64,000 bases of DNA. Source: Scolanthus callimorphus (lineage: Eukaryota > Cnidaria > Anthozoa > Actiniaria > Edwardsiidae). How positions within the stretch are numbered: the stretch's first letter is position 1; each line of letters starts with the position of its first letter. Of this stretch, positions 49,301 through 56,676 are shown piece by piece. A model generated the notes under the pieces. The model was not told where the DNA came from and did no database searches. It saw nothing but the letters and a program-made list of their open reading frames with translations. A program made the translations under genes and the position numbers. The stretch lies in the NCBI GenBank assembly GCA_033964015.1, contig CM066914.1, positions 6,811,831-6,875,830 on the forward strand, given 5' to 3'.

Positions 49301-52300
49301 TTTTCCTCAGAGACGGATATCGCAGGATAGCTGTCATGTACAGAAGACAGCTATTGGCGTTCCAATGACCATATTTGGGCAGTGCATCGATGTGCTGAAT
49401 AATAAAACGAGGTATCGTTTAGTACCGTCCTCTAGAACGCGGGGTATGATGATGAAGGCCACCCAGACATCTTCAAGGAAGCGATGGACTTCTTGCCTCA
49501 ACCGTCAGACTCATTTTGACACAGGAACATGTTTTTTTCTAATACGGGGTATCATTTTTAATTTCTCATTAATAGAACAGGGTCTCACTCATTTTGGCCC
49601 TGGGTGCAAAAACATTGAACGGGATAGCTTTTCTCGAAAAAATCGTTTTAGAACGGGGTCCGCATTTGAAATTCGCAGCGGCACATACCCACCCTATAGA
49701 CAGACAAACAATTTTATATTGGCACCTTGTAAAAGAAATGTTTGCATTGGTGTGGTGGTCCAATATATGCGCATTATATCAAGCCACTGTATCAAGCCAC
49801 TGTACCCCCCCCCCCCCCCCTGCAAGTGCTAATGATCAAGAAGTGGCCCGCAACTTTATACAGTCAAGCAGTGCCTTAGGTTAGGTTTGCTAATCAATAT
49901 TCTCGGTTGATAATCAATATTCTCAGTTGATAATCGATATTCTCACTGGTAATCGATATTCTCGAACTACGATTTCCATTCTCGCCACACAATTTCCATT
50001 CTCACCACACGATTTCTATTTCATCTAACAAATTTTTGTTTTCGTGTAACGATTTCTTTATTCTCGCGAAGTGATTTCCGGCCTTGGTGCTTCGATTCCA
50101 CTCGCACAGCGATTTCCACTCTCATGGAACGATTCCATTTTTCATAGAACGATTTCTATTCTGTTCAGAGACATTTTTCTTGTTTTGGACACTTTTGTCA
50201 CGTTTGGCTTGCCATAAAAAGCATGTTAAAATGTACCAATTCTGCTGAGGTTGGAAGTGAAGCTGAAAGTGAAAAGAAGTTAGTACTAGGCGAATCAGTT
50301 TTTATTGTAAGTAAGTTGAAAATGAAACAAATTTATTCATTTCTCAAATGTGTGTTTCCAGAAATTATCCATACCCCCCCCCCCCCCCCCCCCCTACGGA
50401 AGGGATTGGAAACGGGGGGTCACTTTTCAACAACCTTCAATTGCGAGGGTATGGATATTTTTGGAACCACACAATTAAAGAAGTTTTCACCTCCTACATG
50501 TACCTCACAGAAAAATTTGAGAGTAATTAGATCTGAATCTAAGGTATTGGATTGGAGGGCTATTTATGGTTATATTTATACTTCAGCCATTGATACATAT
50601 ACTAGAGCCTTCCAGTTCAAGGTGTTAAACAATTATTTATATCATAATAGAGATCTGCATCGTTTTAAGATAATAGACTCTCCTTTGTGTTCATTTTGTT
50701 CTAAATTTCCAGAAACTGTAAAATCATTTTTTTGTTCATTGCTTGGAATCTAAATTGTTCTATTATGAAATAAGAAGCTCAGGCTGGAACATTTTGGTAT
50801 TTATTTACCAGAAATGAGTGTTGATACAATCGTTATTGGTGTAAGAGATAATGTTTCAGTCCGTTTTCTTATTTTATGCTACAAGCTATTGCTTTATAAA
50901 GCTAGAGATAACAAAAAGGTTTCACAAATCGAGATCGCTTTAAAATGTTTTTGCTCCACATAGAAAAGGTTGAGCGAAAAATGGCTCAAACAAAAGGAAA
51001 ACTATAGACACATTTCAGGGTTGTAGCTAGCAGAGGGGCAGAGGGGGCAGTTGCAGTTGTCTAGCTACGTCCTTGCATTTTTAAAAATGGGAGAACATTC
51101 TTAAAACTCTCATTTAATTGTTTTTGCCTCTAGCTTACTTCTATTTTTTTTTCACAAATTATATTTTTTGTAAGCCTGTATGTAAACCTGTATTTTTTCC
51201 CCCAATTTGTAGTGCTTTAGTATAGCTTGTAACCTAGTATAGAATAATAATAAAAAATGTTTAAAGAAAAAGAAGATAGCAATGTAGGCGAAGTTCTTAT
51301 ACATTTTACCTCTAAGAGAATTTATGAATACAAGATATTAGATATTTTAAAAGATGCTAGCTTTGATCAGAACAAAATATATATTTTAAAATTTGCAGTT
51401 TTTTTACTTTGGCCATGAAGACTAAAATGAGAACAAAATCTTGAGCTTATATAATATCATAAGGTGCAAATTTCTTTAAAAAGTATGTTCATGTCCGCTC
51501 TGTCAGATAGCGTAGTAAGTTGGAACAATAGATGAGGTGTAAAAAAAGTTGGTAAATTAGGTAAGGGAAGGTAACAAATGTTTTTCACAAAAAGTTTGAG
51601 AAATAACTGCAGCTGAATAAAATCATGAAAGAAACACATCAGCAACTGTCATTCCTGCTCTGCCACTCTGTTTTCAACGGCAATATCTCTTTTTATTCAG
51701 GAGCTCTGGAAGGGACAGCCACATGTAATGCTAGAGGAGGGCGTTGATAGTGCTGGAAGGTTGGAACCTTACCTTGAAACAATGTGTCGCCACATTTCAG
51801 AGAAAGTCTCGAACAAGGCTATAGATAGATTATTGGACGCCAAAAATCTGGAAGAGCAAAGCGAAGCATTTGATGCTTTGCCACTGGATGAAATTGAAGC
51901 CATAATCCGGTTTGACCCCCCGGACTTGGATATGAAAGAGCTCATTGAGATAGCCACAGAACCGAAAAGATTTTTGAAATATCTCATTCCCTTGAGAAGT
52001 TATGAATATTTTAAGTTTGCAATGTCCGCCATTTTTTTTTTTTAGACAAAATGGCAGCCATTGGCAGCCGGTACAAAATTGCAGGGCTTGTTCTAACTTG
52101 GTGAGTTTTAATCCAATCACTTCTAAATTTCACACGTAAATAGTCCTCATGAAATTAACAAACACAGTCATTTTAGAATTTTCAAATTAACGAATTTTGG
52201 CGGGAAAATGACGTCATCAATCTTAAACCAAAATTTAAAATCGATCATATGAAATTTTTGAGAATCGGGTATGGAAGAGCTCATTGAGATAGCCACAAAA

Positions 52301-55300
52301 CCGAAAAGATTTTAGAAATATCTCATCTCGTTAAGAAGTTATGGATATTTTACGTTTGTATTTCCACGGAACGCTGACCAAAACAAAATGGCGGACATGC
52401 AAACTTAAAATACTCATAACTTCTTAAGGGAATGAGATATTTCAAAAATCGTTTCGGTTTTGAGGCTATCTCAATGAGCTCTTTCATATCCAAGTCATAA
52501 AAAGTTCCTAGAGCGGATTTCACATGACTGTCAAGACTTGTTATGTAATTGCGATTGCTTTGCGTTCTCATTGGCTACTCGTTTTCCTCAGCCAATCAAA
52601 TTCTTTAGTAAATACAATTGTGTAATTACTTAGTAATTGGTTCGGCTTGTGATTGGCTGAGAAAAAAAAGCCATTTAGGAGCAAGTTGTGATTTCTGTCG
52701 ATTCTGATTGGCTAGTGATTGCTCAATTGCAATTACTTTCACGACAGTCATGTGAAAACCGCTCTATGATCGATTTAAAATTTTGGTGTAAGATTGATGA
52801 CGTCATTTTCCCACCAAAATTCGTTAATTTCAAAATTCCAAAACGACTATGTTTGTTAATTTCATGAGTACTATTTACATGTGAAATATGGTAGTGATTG
52901 GATTAAAACTCACAAAGTTAGAACAAACCCCGGCGATTTTTGATCCTTATAGGCCCGGCGTGCCCCTATCACTCTTACTTGGGAGAACCCTCCCCGGGGT
53001 TTGACCCCAGGGGGAGAACTCCCATATCTTACCGAGAAAAAATGCCACCCCCCTCAAAAATCTAATGGTCCGTTCCTAACCGTGTCACAACCCCTGATCC
53101 GTCTCACCCTGCCCATAATGCATCGCTTTGTTTTTGTTCACATGATTCATTACATCAGAAACTATGACTTAATGCAAAGGAATTCTACTATTATGAGTTG
53201 TAAAGTAAAGTAAAATGCTCTAACCTGAAAATATGACGGTGATGTATTTTTAAATTCCCCTGGAATTTTAATCCCCCCCCCCCCCGGGGGGCGGTTTTAA
53301 AATGCAATCGGCCATTACTACGGAAATCACTAAACTGTTAGTACCTGGGGTACAAACGATCGATCGTAGTTGGGAACACGATCGACCGTTTTTTTATTTC
53401 GGTTAGTTCGCGTGACCATTTTGATTGATCGAAATGTCCATGTTTTGTACATGTCTACGGCAAACAAAAGAAATGCAAGTCTGGTGATCATTTTGATCAA
53501 CTCATGTGATCATTTCGATCGATCGTTTTCAAAAAGCGGTAATGATCATTTTCCCAACTGTGAGCAATCATTTGTACCCCGGGGGCTATACAGATTAGTG
53601 ATTTCCATAATATATATAGGCAGGGTGTGAGATGGATCCTTCTAAGGGAGCAATCATAATTTATCTAGAAGGGGCCTATGATGATTTCCTAATTTTTTTT
53701 CTCATTTTTGGAAGCCCCCCCTGATGATTCAGGATTTTTTTCCTGACCCCCCTGAAGAGATGTCAATTAATCAAAGAAAAATATCATAGCCCCCCCCCCC
53801 CTACCACCACATATACAAGTCAAACCCACCCTTAGCCATATTAAACTTGTGATAGTTACTGATCCTGAAGATTGCTATTAATCTTATCTATTTATCTTAA
53901 ATCTTAAAAAAGGTTCGTATAGTTTCAAATAAACACTCAAAGAATTTTTTGATTGTTAATCACAATAGACATACAACACAGTACTTAAGCATGAAAGAAA
54001 GAAAAAAGTGAATGTCCTTATACACGGGTTTTTACTGTATTTTCGTATAAATTTTTTCGGGAAAAAGTGGTTGGCCCCCCTATGCTCAATGTTATTTTTG
54101 TTGGAAATTTTCCATAGCCCCCCTAAATCATATCAGGGAAAAACAGAGGCCCCCCTCAAAATCATCGTAGCCCCCCCCCCCCCTCTAGATAAATTATAAA
54201 CGCTCCCTAATGAGGTGTCAGTCCGTTAGTTGTATTCACACTAGAGACGAGTTTCCTGTCTGAAACGAGTTTCTCGCCTTGAATATATGGTTCCCTGTTC
54301 TTCTGTGATCACGTGAAAACAATTTTATTGAAGGAGAAAGTTTAGACAGATAACGAGCAAGTGTTTCTGAGCAGAATTGACATAAAGCAGGAAACTTTTT
54401 CTGACGAGAAACTGACGTCTCAGACGAGTTTTCCGTCTCTAGTGTGTGTGACAGACGGGTCTTTCGCTTTCAGTCGCGACTTAAGCAAGGATGGTTTTGT
54501 TAAAGGACGAGATCCACTGCAATTCATCCATGTAAAAGATGATGGTCTGGATGGTATGTGGGACAGATGTTGTCACGTCTGTAGGACAATTGCAGCTCGG
54601 GAGAACATTTACCTTGATCGTCTGTTGAGGGGTTCTAGAGCATCATATCAAGATCTGAAAGACAAGCTACCGCCTTATCTACAAGAAGAAAATTTTGTCA
54701 AGCTTAAGGTAAATCGAAAGGAATAAGTCTACTTTTTTGTTGCATAGCAGTGATTCAGATGACCCCGGTTACACGGGTCCAGACGAATTTTTGACCGGGC
54801 GAATTTTGTACCTGGAACACCTGTATACATGGTACCGTGCAAGTTTTGTTCCTCATTGAAGAGGTGTTAATACGGGTCCCTGCAACTGAACTAACACTAA
54901 CATGGCTTCTTCAGTCTCATTCTCTGATTGGTTGAAGGTTGAATAATAGCTTAGCAACCTCGCCTGAAAAGGGCTAGTTTCCAGGCCATTACCGTGGAAC
55001 TGTGGTCCGGTGTTTACACGGGTCCAGTACGAAAACGGAACCGTACCGGTCAAAAGTTGTACCTGCTTTTTGCAGGTCCCAAACTTGCACACTTTGCCGT
55101 GCAAAAATATTGGTCCAGTTCCACCAGACCCGTGTGAACAGAAGCCGTCAGTGGGCCAGAATTCGCCCGTTTAAATATTCGTCCGGACCCGTGTGTAATC
55201 GGGGTCAGCAGCAAGGCGTAATCAAAGCAACGCCATTGGTGAACTCATGGATATTCAAAAGACCCTACGTCTGATGGGCATGGCATGTAGTTCCATCAGT

Positions 55301-56676
55301 CCAACAAAACATAGTAGCGCATTTCCTATCGTTGTACGTTTTCTTTAGGCTGCATAATTGAACTAATCATAAATCACTGGTTATAAAGTAAGAATAAAAA
55401 AAATATGGCATATCTTAGCGGAAAGTGGGATCCCCTTCCCAATTATGATCTACTCTCAAACATGCCTCATAAAGGGACTCCCTTTCTGCAATGAAGTACC
55501 TTAAAAAAGATGGTCAGGAAGGTTTGATCCCACCTACAAACGTTTAGTAACTGTTACCGATATTCTCCCACGTTAGACTGCTAATATTTGTCATGTCGTT
55601 GGTTTAGGGTTTGGTCGAGCGGATCTGCGTGGTTACTAGTACACTAGAGGAATACCTGTACCGAAGCGAAGTGGGGTGTTTTAGCAAAGTAAGTAGGGTG
55701 TTTTAGCAAAGTAAGGCAAGGAAATGTAGTGACCCTCAAGTGCAAATCTAGGGGGGGGGGGGGGTGATTGGGTGGCTAGCCACCCCTTGTTCTCATACAC
55801 CCTTGGTCTGAACTCCTGTAGTATATCCTTTGTACTAGCCACCCCCCTTCTTAAGGGTCTGCATCCGCCACTGACCCTGTAGTTTCTACGATAAGAAAGA
55901 ACCCAGGTGTTTCATGGCCTCGGCAGTCCACGACCAAAGGCAGCTTATTATTAAATTCATTTGTTTTCTTTATTTGATGGATAGGTTTCTGGAAGCTTCT
56001 TCTAAAACCCAGGACTTTCCAGGCAAAGCGCCAAACCCGGGAAGAAATTTCTGAAATTTGGGACAACCTTAACACTTTCCATAAGACATTATTTCCGGTT
56101 ATTTCCCCCGAAAAGATGCTTTCCCATTTGATTTCCAGCTGGTATCACCGAAAATTTCTGGTAAATGGAAAGCATCGAAACGGAGCCTAAAAGCATCGCA
56201 GCCTATTTCGAATCCCAGTTGAGACATTCACACGATTTTTCGGTTTAAACCTTTTGACCACAAGAATTCCCGGAATCTCGAACCACAAATTTTTGTCAAA
56301 TGGAAAGCACCCCAGGAGCCATTTGAACCCTGGATATCTGCAGAAACGGGAACCATGTTTTAGATAAAGGGCTCGGTACAGCTCTCTACACTTTAATTGT
56401 TCACATTTCCCTTTTCATTGTATTGCAGGCTAATCTTAGCAATCTTTTCGAGTACTTGAGTGAGGAAGAATCAAAGCACCTATTGAGCCTTCTTTTGACA
56501 AGTGTCACAAAGGTGGCCACATCGCATACTGGGAATATTTGGTTCCAAGACCCGCTGATCAGGATTTGATGAAGAAAAAAAGCGTCACTTTCCTGAAGGA
56601 ACTGTCTGAGCAGTTACACAATGAAGACAAGTGTTTCGCATTTAGTAATTTTTTGATCTACCAAGTTGATAAATAA
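25262..56676 (+). CDS. BtaA/DUF3419-like SAM:diacylglycerol 3-amino-3-carboxypropyltransferase
   Basis: Exons read: 25262-25386, 28802-28851, 29104-29224, 51701-51909, 54474-54708, 55608-55688, 56429-56676. Phases agree at all junctions except 29224/51701, where one short exon appears missing. The protein opens LRYSRVMEDIGIL, followed by the SAM-binding loop ILSITSSGDNVLNLL and AIDMSPIQNALLELKIAAIK. Then come HVMLEEGVDSAGRLEPYL, LPPYLQEENFVKLK, LSNLFEYLSEEE and HIAYWEYLVPRP in the order typical of DUF3419 proteins. Known of the family: BtaA transfers the aminocarboxypropyl group of S-adenosylmethionine to diacylglycerol, the first step to the betaine lipid DGTS. That this animal copy does the same is inference. 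The start at 25262 is the best candidate, but upstream in-frame codons exist. Odd points: a 22.5-kb transposon-filled intron, a weak GTTTGA donor after 51909, and a one-base frameshift near 56484. Confidence 0.75.
26591..27813 (+). repeat. 97-bp satellite, about 13 copies, in the first intron of the BtaA-like gene
   Basis: The unit runs GAGGTTTAGATCAAAGTATG, then AAAATAAATCATTGTCTATC, CCTCCTAAGTGCTTGATAGC and ACTAGGCGACTCGCCCATGG. Copies start at 26591, 26687, 26784 and so on. They are close to identical, with variation mainly in the A-run length, GACT/GTCT and CCCATGG/CCCGTGG. No coding frame. Confidence 0.93.
27814..28795. other. Rest of the first intron of the BtaA-like gene
   Basis: The open frame at 28270-28542 has no recognisable similarity and no splice support. 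I see no repeat structure or RNA gene here beyond the end of the satellite. Confidence 0.4.
28802..29224 (+). CDS. BtaA-like gene, exons 2 and 3 (SAM-binding region)
   Basis: Exon 2 (28802-28851) follows TTTCTTTGTAG and encodes SGDNVLNLLLLRPRRI, with a GTAAGT donor. Exon 3 (29104-29224) follows TTTCTTTGTGCAG and encodes VAIDMSPIQNALLELKIAAI through LGVLPSNR, with a GTAAAG donor. Both junctions keep phase. The Asp of AIDMSP is the usual ribose-binding acid of class I methyltransferase-like folds. A possible 34-nt micro-exon at 29354-29387 has the right phase to lead into exon 51701 but no family similarity. Confidence 0.8.
29766..29845 (+). repeat. 20-bp array, left outer part
   Basis: About four copies of AACTGGAAATGTTCACTTAC end at 29845, where the element 29846-31473 interrupts them. 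The array resumes at 31474. Confidence 0.85.
29846..31473. mobile_element. MITE-type element, 1628 bp, TA target, GGGACCGTTCATTTTTTATC ends
   Basis: Left end GGGACCGTTCATTTTTTATC and right end GATAAAAAATGAACGGTCCC are perfect inverted repeats that extend through AGGGAGGGGGGGCTGGTGGAAATGA. The element splits the 20-bp array, and TA borders it on both sides, as for Tc1/mariner-type insertion. GGGGTCACCCAAAAAAATAC-type tandem motifs occur near both ends. It carries no transposase frame and is itself interrupted by the 720-bp element at 30558. Confidence 0.82.
30558..31277. mobile_element. hAT-like MITE, 720 bp, 8-bp target duplication
   Basis: Ends TAGGCCTTTCCAGATTGTGC and GCACAATCTGGAAAGGCCTA (one base shorter inside on the right) are inverted. 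ATCACTTA flanks both sides (30550-30557 and 31278-31285). GTGCTCCCAAAA and GTGCTC motifs repeat subterminally. It sits inside the 29846-31473 element, which itself sits inside the 20-bp array. Confidence 0.87.
31474..31835 (+). repeat. 20-bp array, left inner part
   Basis: About 16 units of ACTGGAAATGTTCACTTATA that drift gradually into AGTGAAAATGTTCAGTTATA towards the integrase gene. The strand-opposite counterpart is the long array at 47638-48535. Confidence 0.88.
31969..33195 (+). pseudogene. Decayed DDE integrase / transposase (IS3EU- or rve-like)
   Basis: An N-terminal frame to 32406 contains GGLIGYRQMHQRM and LDPEGVQRRSRHKL. After a frameshift come HIDGYDKLKPYGFCIHGA (first Asp), then IDGYSRRIMWLEVDHTNNDP, RADCGTEN (second Asp) and SNQRIESWWSILRK (Glu), giving a D,D,E triad in the spacing of integrase-core proteins. 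A final frame to 33195 has LWNLHRIRPQPENQ and RPDVLYFLPHARG. At least three frameshifts, plus the MITE at 32677-32828 between the second Asp and the Glu, make it non-functional. It lies just inside the left end of the 29682-48611 repeat pair and may be its transposase. Confidence 0.85.
32677..32828. mobile_element. 152-bp MITE inserted in the integrase gene, 5-bp duplication
   Basis: Starts CAGGGGCGTAGCCAG and ends TTGGCTACGCCGCTG. TTATG is repeated at 32672-32676 and 32829-32833. Removing it rejoins the integrase frame (GQKSFM into YGRSVSNQRIE). Related borders occur near 20755. Confidence 0.85.
33196..34635. other. No gene seen between the integrase and the 109-bp satellite
   Basis: Frames here are short and unlike known proteins. 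CATATCTCTGCGGG near 33763 partly mirrors CCCGCAGAGATGTGG near 33736, a small hairpin. Nothing else could be supported. Confidence 0.4.
34640..36212 (+). repeat. 109-bp satellite, about 14 copies
   Basis: The unit contains CTGTATCCCAAGGCATTCAG, CCATGCAAGCACGACAGAGC, CTTTGCCCGGATAAACCAGC and ACAGAGTACAGTTTAAGATA. Copies begin near 34648, 34757 and 34867, and some are shortened. The array is cut at 36216 by a TTAA-flanked element, and one more partial copy appears beyond it at 37694-37765. Confidence 0.93.
36217..37689. mobile_element. piggyBac-like TTAA-flanked element, 1473 bp
   Basis: GGTTACAGGATACATTCGC at the left end and GCGAATGTATCCTGTAACC at the right end are perfect 19-base inverted repeats. 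TTAA flanks both sides (36213-36216 and 37690-37693). The insertion splits the satellite unit at CAGTTTAAGAT. A degraded plus-strand frame starting ATGGGGAAGCGAAAAAGC at about 36578 may be a transposase relic, but I cannot identify it. Confidence 0.85.
37200..38145. repeat. Inverted repeat pair of about 150 bp straddling the piggyBac-like border
   Basis: GATAGACCAACAGGTTTTTAACG through GGGTCCCAGTTAACTATTAA on the left (37200-37352) recurs as its reverse complement at about 37992-38145. The left copy lies inside the TTAA element and the right copy outside it, next to the LINE start. Either a shared smaller element was inserted twice or the region was rearranged. Confidence 0.75.
38251..40393 (+). 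pseudogene. LINE ORF1: N-terminal domain, coiled coil and SGNH-like esterase
   Basis: Reading from MMGLPEDQERE, with shifts near 38400, 38620 and 39355, gives one protein. It has an N-terminal domain with VTVYLTKRKVMIQGN, a coiled coil (about 38960-39330, TKILELLQSFESRVIRLEEV and following), a linker, then an SGNH-hydrolase-like domain with LLCDSNGRFL (nucleophile block), LLIHTGVNDVD (G-x-N-D block) and DYKHLNKEAG (D-x-x-H block). Esterase-type ORF1 proteins are known in CR1-group LINEs. The last shift lies in a GGGGG run, so it may be a sequence error. The Ser of the nucleophile block is kept. Confidence 0.8.
42901..44644. mobile_element. MULE-like non-autonomous element, 1744 bp, 9-bp target duplication
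   Basis: CATACTTGT flanks both ends (42892-42900 and 44645-44653). Termini GGGTCTCTGTAAAATGCAGA and its complement continue inward through a block of CGGACC/GGTCCG repeats and on past TTCTGTTAGACGGGTCACC-like sequence, giving inverted repeats of about 230-250 bp. Long terminal repeats plus a nine-base duplication are typical of Mutator-like elements. No transposase frame. It interrupts the LINE RT gene, and a smaller MITE (43557-43925) has inserted into it. Confidence 0.88.
43557..43925. mobile_element. Copy 2 of the AGAGCGGATTTCACATGACTGTC MITE family
   Basis: Left end CAGAGCGAATTTCACATGACTG; right end CACGACAGTCATCTGAAATCTCC. It shares TATAGGAGTAATTACAAAGTA with copy 1 at 21530-21660. Nested within the MULE-like element. 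Confidence 0.7.
45901..46940. other. No gene seen between the two LINE pieces
   Basis: Short unrelated frames only. No splice-supported exon, satellite or recognisable RNA was found. Confidence 0.4.
46945..47620 (+). pseudogene. Second LINE family, RT C-terminal fragment
   Basis: Pieces in shifting frames read RSQVDLEPVRINDKEL, then NKRLYFLRQLKRANIKSNEL, LLFYLTCIRPVTEYACPVFH and LRRSALPLFSRCAPKECAKV. The string KRLYFLRQLKRA...CIRPVTEYACPVFH is characteristic of the post-RT region of LINE polymerases common in marine invertebrates. It is 5'-truncated and degraded, and abuts the 20-bp array. Confidence 0.75.
47638..48535 (-). repeat. 20-bp array, right arm, about 45 copies
   Basis: Units of CAGTTATAAGTGAACATTTC, with AACTG and CACTT variants, are the reverse complement of the left arrays at 29766 and 31474. 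Higher-order periodicity is visible: blocks of several units with the same variants recur around 47940 and 48165. Confidence 0.93.
48612..50165. mobile_element. Foldback element built of GAGAATATCGATTATCAAC subrepeats
   Basis: The left arm (48612-48770) has TAGGAATCGTGTGGTGAGAA, GAAATCGTAGTTCGAGAATA and repeated GAGAATATCGATTATCAACC. The right arm (49885-50025) is its inverted copy and then continues with a further 140 bases of CGATTTCTATTCTC-like units that have no left counterpart. The left arm starts exactly where the 29682-48611 repeat pair ends, as if the pair had truncated it. The interior holds smaller MITEs. Confidence 0.7.
49104..49219. repeat. Near-perfect 116-bp palindrome
   Basis: AACCATTATCCTGCGAGATT and AGAATATCGTCTGAT pair with ATCAGACGATATTCT and AGCAGGATAATGGTT, around a short GAGGGACGAAGTCCC loop that is itself self-complementary. 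Confidence 0.85.
50223..51260 (+). pseudogene. LINE C-terminal remnant
   Basis: The frame contains LDWRAIYGYIYTSAIDTYTRAFQFKVLNNYLYHNRD and then DSPLCSFC, the post-RT zinc-knuckle region of a LINE. Downstream pieces (LLLYKARDNKKV, FLLHIEKVERKMAQTKGK) resemble the very end of such polymerases. AATAATAATAAAAAATG near 51245-51258 is a plausible tail. A poly-C run at 50371-50393 marks a small insertion inside it. Confidence 0.75.
51701..51909 (+). CDS. BtaA-like gene, exon 4
   Basis: Follows CTCTTTTTATTCAG and encodes ELWKGQPHVMLEEGVDSAG, RLEPYLETMCRHISEKVSNK and a segment ending DEIEAIIR. Placing the donor at CCG before GTTTGA makes the phase agree with exon 54474. The open frame runs on into a repeat (51920 onward), so a MITE insertion may have replaced the original donor. 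A short exon upstream is expected from family length. A weak candidate is 51319-51370 (IYEYKILDILKDASFDQ), which lacks a good donor. Confidence 0.72.
51920..52500. mobile_element. Inverted-repeat element with GAGCTCATTGAGATAGCC motif
   Basis: TTGGATATGAAAGAGCTCATTGAGATAGCC-type sequence occurs at 51930, again near 52272 and inverted near 52470-52492. AAGATTTTTGAAATATCTCAT and GAAGTTATGAATATTTTA move with it. The copies mirror each other around a centre near 52215. It begins about ten bases after the probable end of exon 4. Confidence 0.65.
52508..52767. mobile_element. Copy 3 of the AGAGCGGATTTCACATGACTGTC MITE family
   Basis: Left end AGAGCGGATTTCACATGACTGTC at about 52510 and right end GACAGTCATGTGAAAACCGCTCT at about 52744-52766. 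The interior has several ATTGGCT-type inverted motifs. Confidence 0.78.
52960..53595. repeat. GC-rich MITE fragments and a GATCGATC-rich palindrome
   Basis: A first piece (about 52970-53290) carries GGGAGAACCCTCCCCGGGG and CCCCCGGGGGGCGG borders. A second (about 53346-53585) has GGGGTACAAACGATCGATCG near its left end and CAATCATTTGTACCCCGGGG near its right end, with repeated GATCATTTTGATCGATCG inside. Both are non-coding. Confidence 0.5.
53645..54208. mobile_element. MITE with AGGGAGC...GCTCCCT ends, 564 bp
   Basis: Left AGGGAGCAATCATAATTTATC and right GATAAATTATAAACGCTCCCT are inverted, each next to a GGGGCC/CCCCCC-rich subterminal zone. A flanking TA/TAA is compatible with a TA-type target. 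Internal CCCCCCTGATGATTC-like motifs repeat. Located between exons 4 and 5 of the BtaA-like gene. Confidence 0.72.
54238..54455. mobile_element. MITE just upstream of BtaA-like exon 5
   Basis: CACACTAGAGACGAGTTTCC on the left and GTTTTCCGTCTCTAGTGTGTG on the right are inverted. The right end lies within about 20 bases of the exon 54474 acceptor, so its tail supplies part of the upstream intron sequence. Confidence 0.7.
54474..54708 (+). CDS. BtaA-like gene, exon 5
   Basis: After TTTCGCTTTCAG, one base completes a codon and then encodes RDLSKDGFVKGRDPLQFIHV, WDRCCHVCRTIAARENIYLD and ends LPPYLQEENFVKLK at AAG before GTAAAT, phase 0. LPPYL followed by E-E/N-F is a frequently seen DUF3419 signature. 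Confidence 0.82.
55608..55688 (+). CDS. BtaA-like gene, exon 6 (81 nt)
   Basis: A 27-codon symmetric phase-0 exon after TTGGTTTAG encodes GLVERICVVTSTLEEYLYRS and ends VGCFSK before GTAAGT. It fills the gap expected between KLK and the LSNLFEYLS motif. The donor region GGGTGTTTTAGCAAAGTAAG is repeated immediately downstream (to about 55713), creating a second identical donor 24 bases on. Use of that one would add eight codons including a stop (TAG). Confidence 0.78.
55743..55875. mobile_element. Second GC-rich MITE ending TCCGCCACTGACC
   Basis: Starts AAATCTAGGGGGGGGG and ends GCATCCGCCACTGACC. Similar to the insertion at 3765-3910. Confidence 0.55.
56429..56676 (+). pseudogene. BtaA-like gene, last exon, with a one-base frameshift
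   Basis: Follows TTCATTGTATTGCAG. The first frame gives ANLSNLFEYLSEEESKHLL, which would soon run off into an unrelated tail. From about 56485 a second frame gives EPSFDKCHKGGHIAYWEYLV, then KKKSVTFLKELSEQL, ending FSNFLIYQVDK at a stop codon 56674-56676. The two halves fit DUF3419 order only if one base is missing near CCTATTGAG. Either a real inactivating deletion or a sequence error. The spot is not a homopolymer. Confidence 0.75.
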
